From an uncultured Verrucomicrobiales bacterium (GTDB taxonomy: Bacteria; Verrucomicrobiota; Verrucomicrobiae; Limisphaerales; CANJSG01): DNA of 14,209 bases. The notes under the pieces were generated by a model. It was not told where the DNA came from. It did no database searches and worked only from the letters and a program-made list of their open reading frames with translations. The stretch spans positions 1 through 14,209 of the forward strand of contig CAMLMI010000093.1 of assembly GCA_946480965.1 (NCBI GenBank). Reading direction: 5' to 3'. Made by a program: the position numbers and the translations under genes. Positions 12,996-14,209 of this stretch are shown one piece after another (position 1 is the stretch's first letter; each line of letters opens with the position of its first letter).

Positions 12996-14209
12996 ATGGA
13001 GACAAGGGAACAGCTCACGAGATTCCTGATGGATCCCGCGTCCTACCCACACCGGCCGCGCTCCGTCCGGCTGGTGCAGACGCATGCGTCCCTGGTGTTC
13101 ATCGCGCCTCCGTTCGTCTTCAAGGTGAAGAAGCCGGTCAGCTTCGGCTTCCTCGACTTTTCCACCCTGGAGAAGCGGCGGCGCTTCTGTGAGCGCGAGG
13201 TCGCGCTCAACCGGCGCCTGTCGCCGGGCATCTACCTGGGCGTCGCGCCCATCTCGATGAAGGATGGACGCCACACGTTCGGCGCGGGAGACGAGGTGGT
13301 GGAATACGCCGTGAAGATGCGGCGGCTTTCCGAACGCCATTTTCTCGACCGTCTTGTCAGACGGAACGAGGTGGCGCCCGGCGATCTCAACCGGCTGGTG
13401 CATGTCCTCAAGCGGTTCTACCTGGCCCAGCATCCGACCGAGGAGATCGAGGCCTGGGGCCGCGTCGATCGCCTGCGCATCAGCACCGACGAGAACTTCC
13501 GCCAGGCGCAGGACTTCATCGGAAAGACGCTCTCCCGCGCGGCGTTCGAGACCATCCGGTTCTACACCGACCGGTTCTTCAAACGGCACGCCGCGCTGTT
13601 CGCCTCGCGGGTCCGCGGAAAATGGATCCGGGATTGCCACGGCGACCTGCGCCTGGAGCACATCCACATCACGTCCCGAGCGTTGCACATCTACGACTGC
13701 ATCGAATTCAACGACCGCTTCCGCTACGTGGACGTGGCCAACGACGTGGCCTTCCTGGCCATGGATCTCGACCACGAGGGCCGGCCCGACCTCGCGCAGC
13801 GCTTCGTGCGCCAGATGGCCTCCGCGCTCCACGACGAGGGCATGCCGCATCTGATGGACTTCTACAAATGCTACCGGGCCTTTGTCCGGGGGAAGGTCGA
13901 AAGCCTGCACAGCGTCGCCCCCGCCGCCCCGGAGGAAGAGCGCGCGGCCTGCGCCGAACGCGCCCGGCGCTACTTCCGGCTCGCGTTGCAATACGCGGTC
14001 ACCGGTTCGCGGCCCGTCGCGCTCGTCGTGATGGGCCGCATCGCCTCCGGCAAGAGCACGCTGGCCCACGGCCTGGGCGCGGAACTCGGCTGGGAAGCGC
14101 GTTCCTCCGACCGCATCCGCAAGGAGATGGCCGGATTTCCCCTCCACGAGCGCGCCGGCCCCGTCGCGAGGAAACGGCTCTACTCGGCGGCCGCGACGGA
14201 ACGGACCTA
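12996..14209 (+). CDS. kinase-like (APH fold) + P-loop kinase protein, cut by window end
   Basis: About 404 codons are visible and the gene runs off the window. The N-terminal aminoglycoside-phosphotransferase-like domain has FVFKVKKPVSFGFLDF (candidate nucleotide Lys), the catalytic-loop motif CHGDLRLEHI and the metal-binding IYDCIEFNDRF. A second domain begins near residue 340 with Walker A GRIASGKST (347-355) and SSDRIRKE shortly after, as in small-molecule P-loop kinases. This two-domain design is that of M. tuberculosis Rv2004c, another dormancy-regulon protein; the substrate is unknown, and antibiotic phosphorylation is unlikely to be its purpose. I preferred the ATG at 12996 because it yields the family-like start (REQLTRFLMDPASYPH); a GTG at 12969 and an ATG at 13029 are alternatives. 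It follows the esterase gene after 435 bp. Confidence 0.88.
   Translation, partial: METREQLTRFLMDPASYPHRPRSVRLVQTHASLVFIAPPFVFKVKKPVSFGFLDFSTLEKRRRFCEREVALNRRLSPGIYLGVAPISMKDGRHTFGAGDEVVEYAVKMRRLSERHFLDRLVRRNEVAPGDLNRLVHVLKRFYLAQHPTEEIEAWGRVDRLRISTDENFRQAQDFIGKTLSRAAFETIRFYTDRFFKRHAALFASRVRGKWIRDCHGDLRLEHIHITSRALHIYDCIEFNDRFRYVDVANDVAFLAMDLDHEGRPDLAQRFVRQMASALHDEGMPHLMDFYKCYRAFVRGKVESLHSVAPAAPEEERAACAERARRYFRLALQYAVTGSRPVALVVMGRIASGKSTLAHGLGAELGWEARSSDRIRKEMAGFPLHERAGPVARKRLYSAAATERT

Noticed and set aside
12990..14147. 385-codon minus-strand frame
   Set aside because: Antisense to the APH/P-loop gene, whose HGDLR and GRIASGKST motifs show the coding strand.
1..14209. CRISPR array, insertion sequence or tRNA-linked attachment site
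   Set aside because: No regularly spaced repeats, transposase, terminal inverted repeats or duplicated tRNA 3' end were found on reading the window.

Overview
The window is high-GC bacterial chromosome (bases 14041-14100 hold 45 G+C in 60) with one clearly AT-richer gene at the left edge (bases 61-120 hold 26 G+C in 60). Gene content (a GH9 glycoside hydrolase with a Tat-type SGNH esterase, a Phd/PIN toxin-antitoxin pair, a NatA/NatB-like exporter) and the near absence of Shine-Dalgarno sites would fit a Verrucomicrobia/Planctomycetes-type organism. This is inference, since no marker gene here fixes the phylum.

Left accessory part (1-2352): a SIR2-like NADase-type protein on the minus strand, then a minus-strand Phd-family antitoxin and PIN (VapC) toxin operon. 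The operon has a perfect TTGACA -35 box, a 13-bp-spaced GTGTCAC repeat over its weak -10, and a GTG start only about 7 nt after that -10. It is bracketed by two copies of a 38-bp imperfect direct repeat (32/38 identical), so it may be a cassette. Together with the lower GC of the SIR2 gene, this looks like a small defence/TA island.

Middle (2353-9132): a small membrane protein and an unrecognised 203-aa protein (plus strand). These face a minus-strand set prmC, ABC ATPase and ABC-2 permease; the last two overlap by 8 bp. Divergent from prmC is a secreted GH9 (cellulase family) enzyme, which converges on a secreted SGNH esterase. Their stop codons sit in the two arms of one inverted repeat that may act as a shared terminator.

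Right part (9133-14209): a tRNA-Cys(GCA), about 485 bp without a convincing gene, then a tightly packed plus-strand operon: alpha/beta hydrolase, phosphoribosyltransferase (4-bp overlap), erythromycin-esterase-family protein (29-bp overlap). After a 435-bp gap with several hairpins comes a kinase-like/P-loop protein cut by the window end. These domains match those of three Mycobacterium tuberculosis dormancy (DosR) regulon proteins (Rv0571c, Rv2030c, Rv2004c), but here the first three are unfused. This conserved but functionally unexplained stress/dormancy-type set is the most interesting content of the window.
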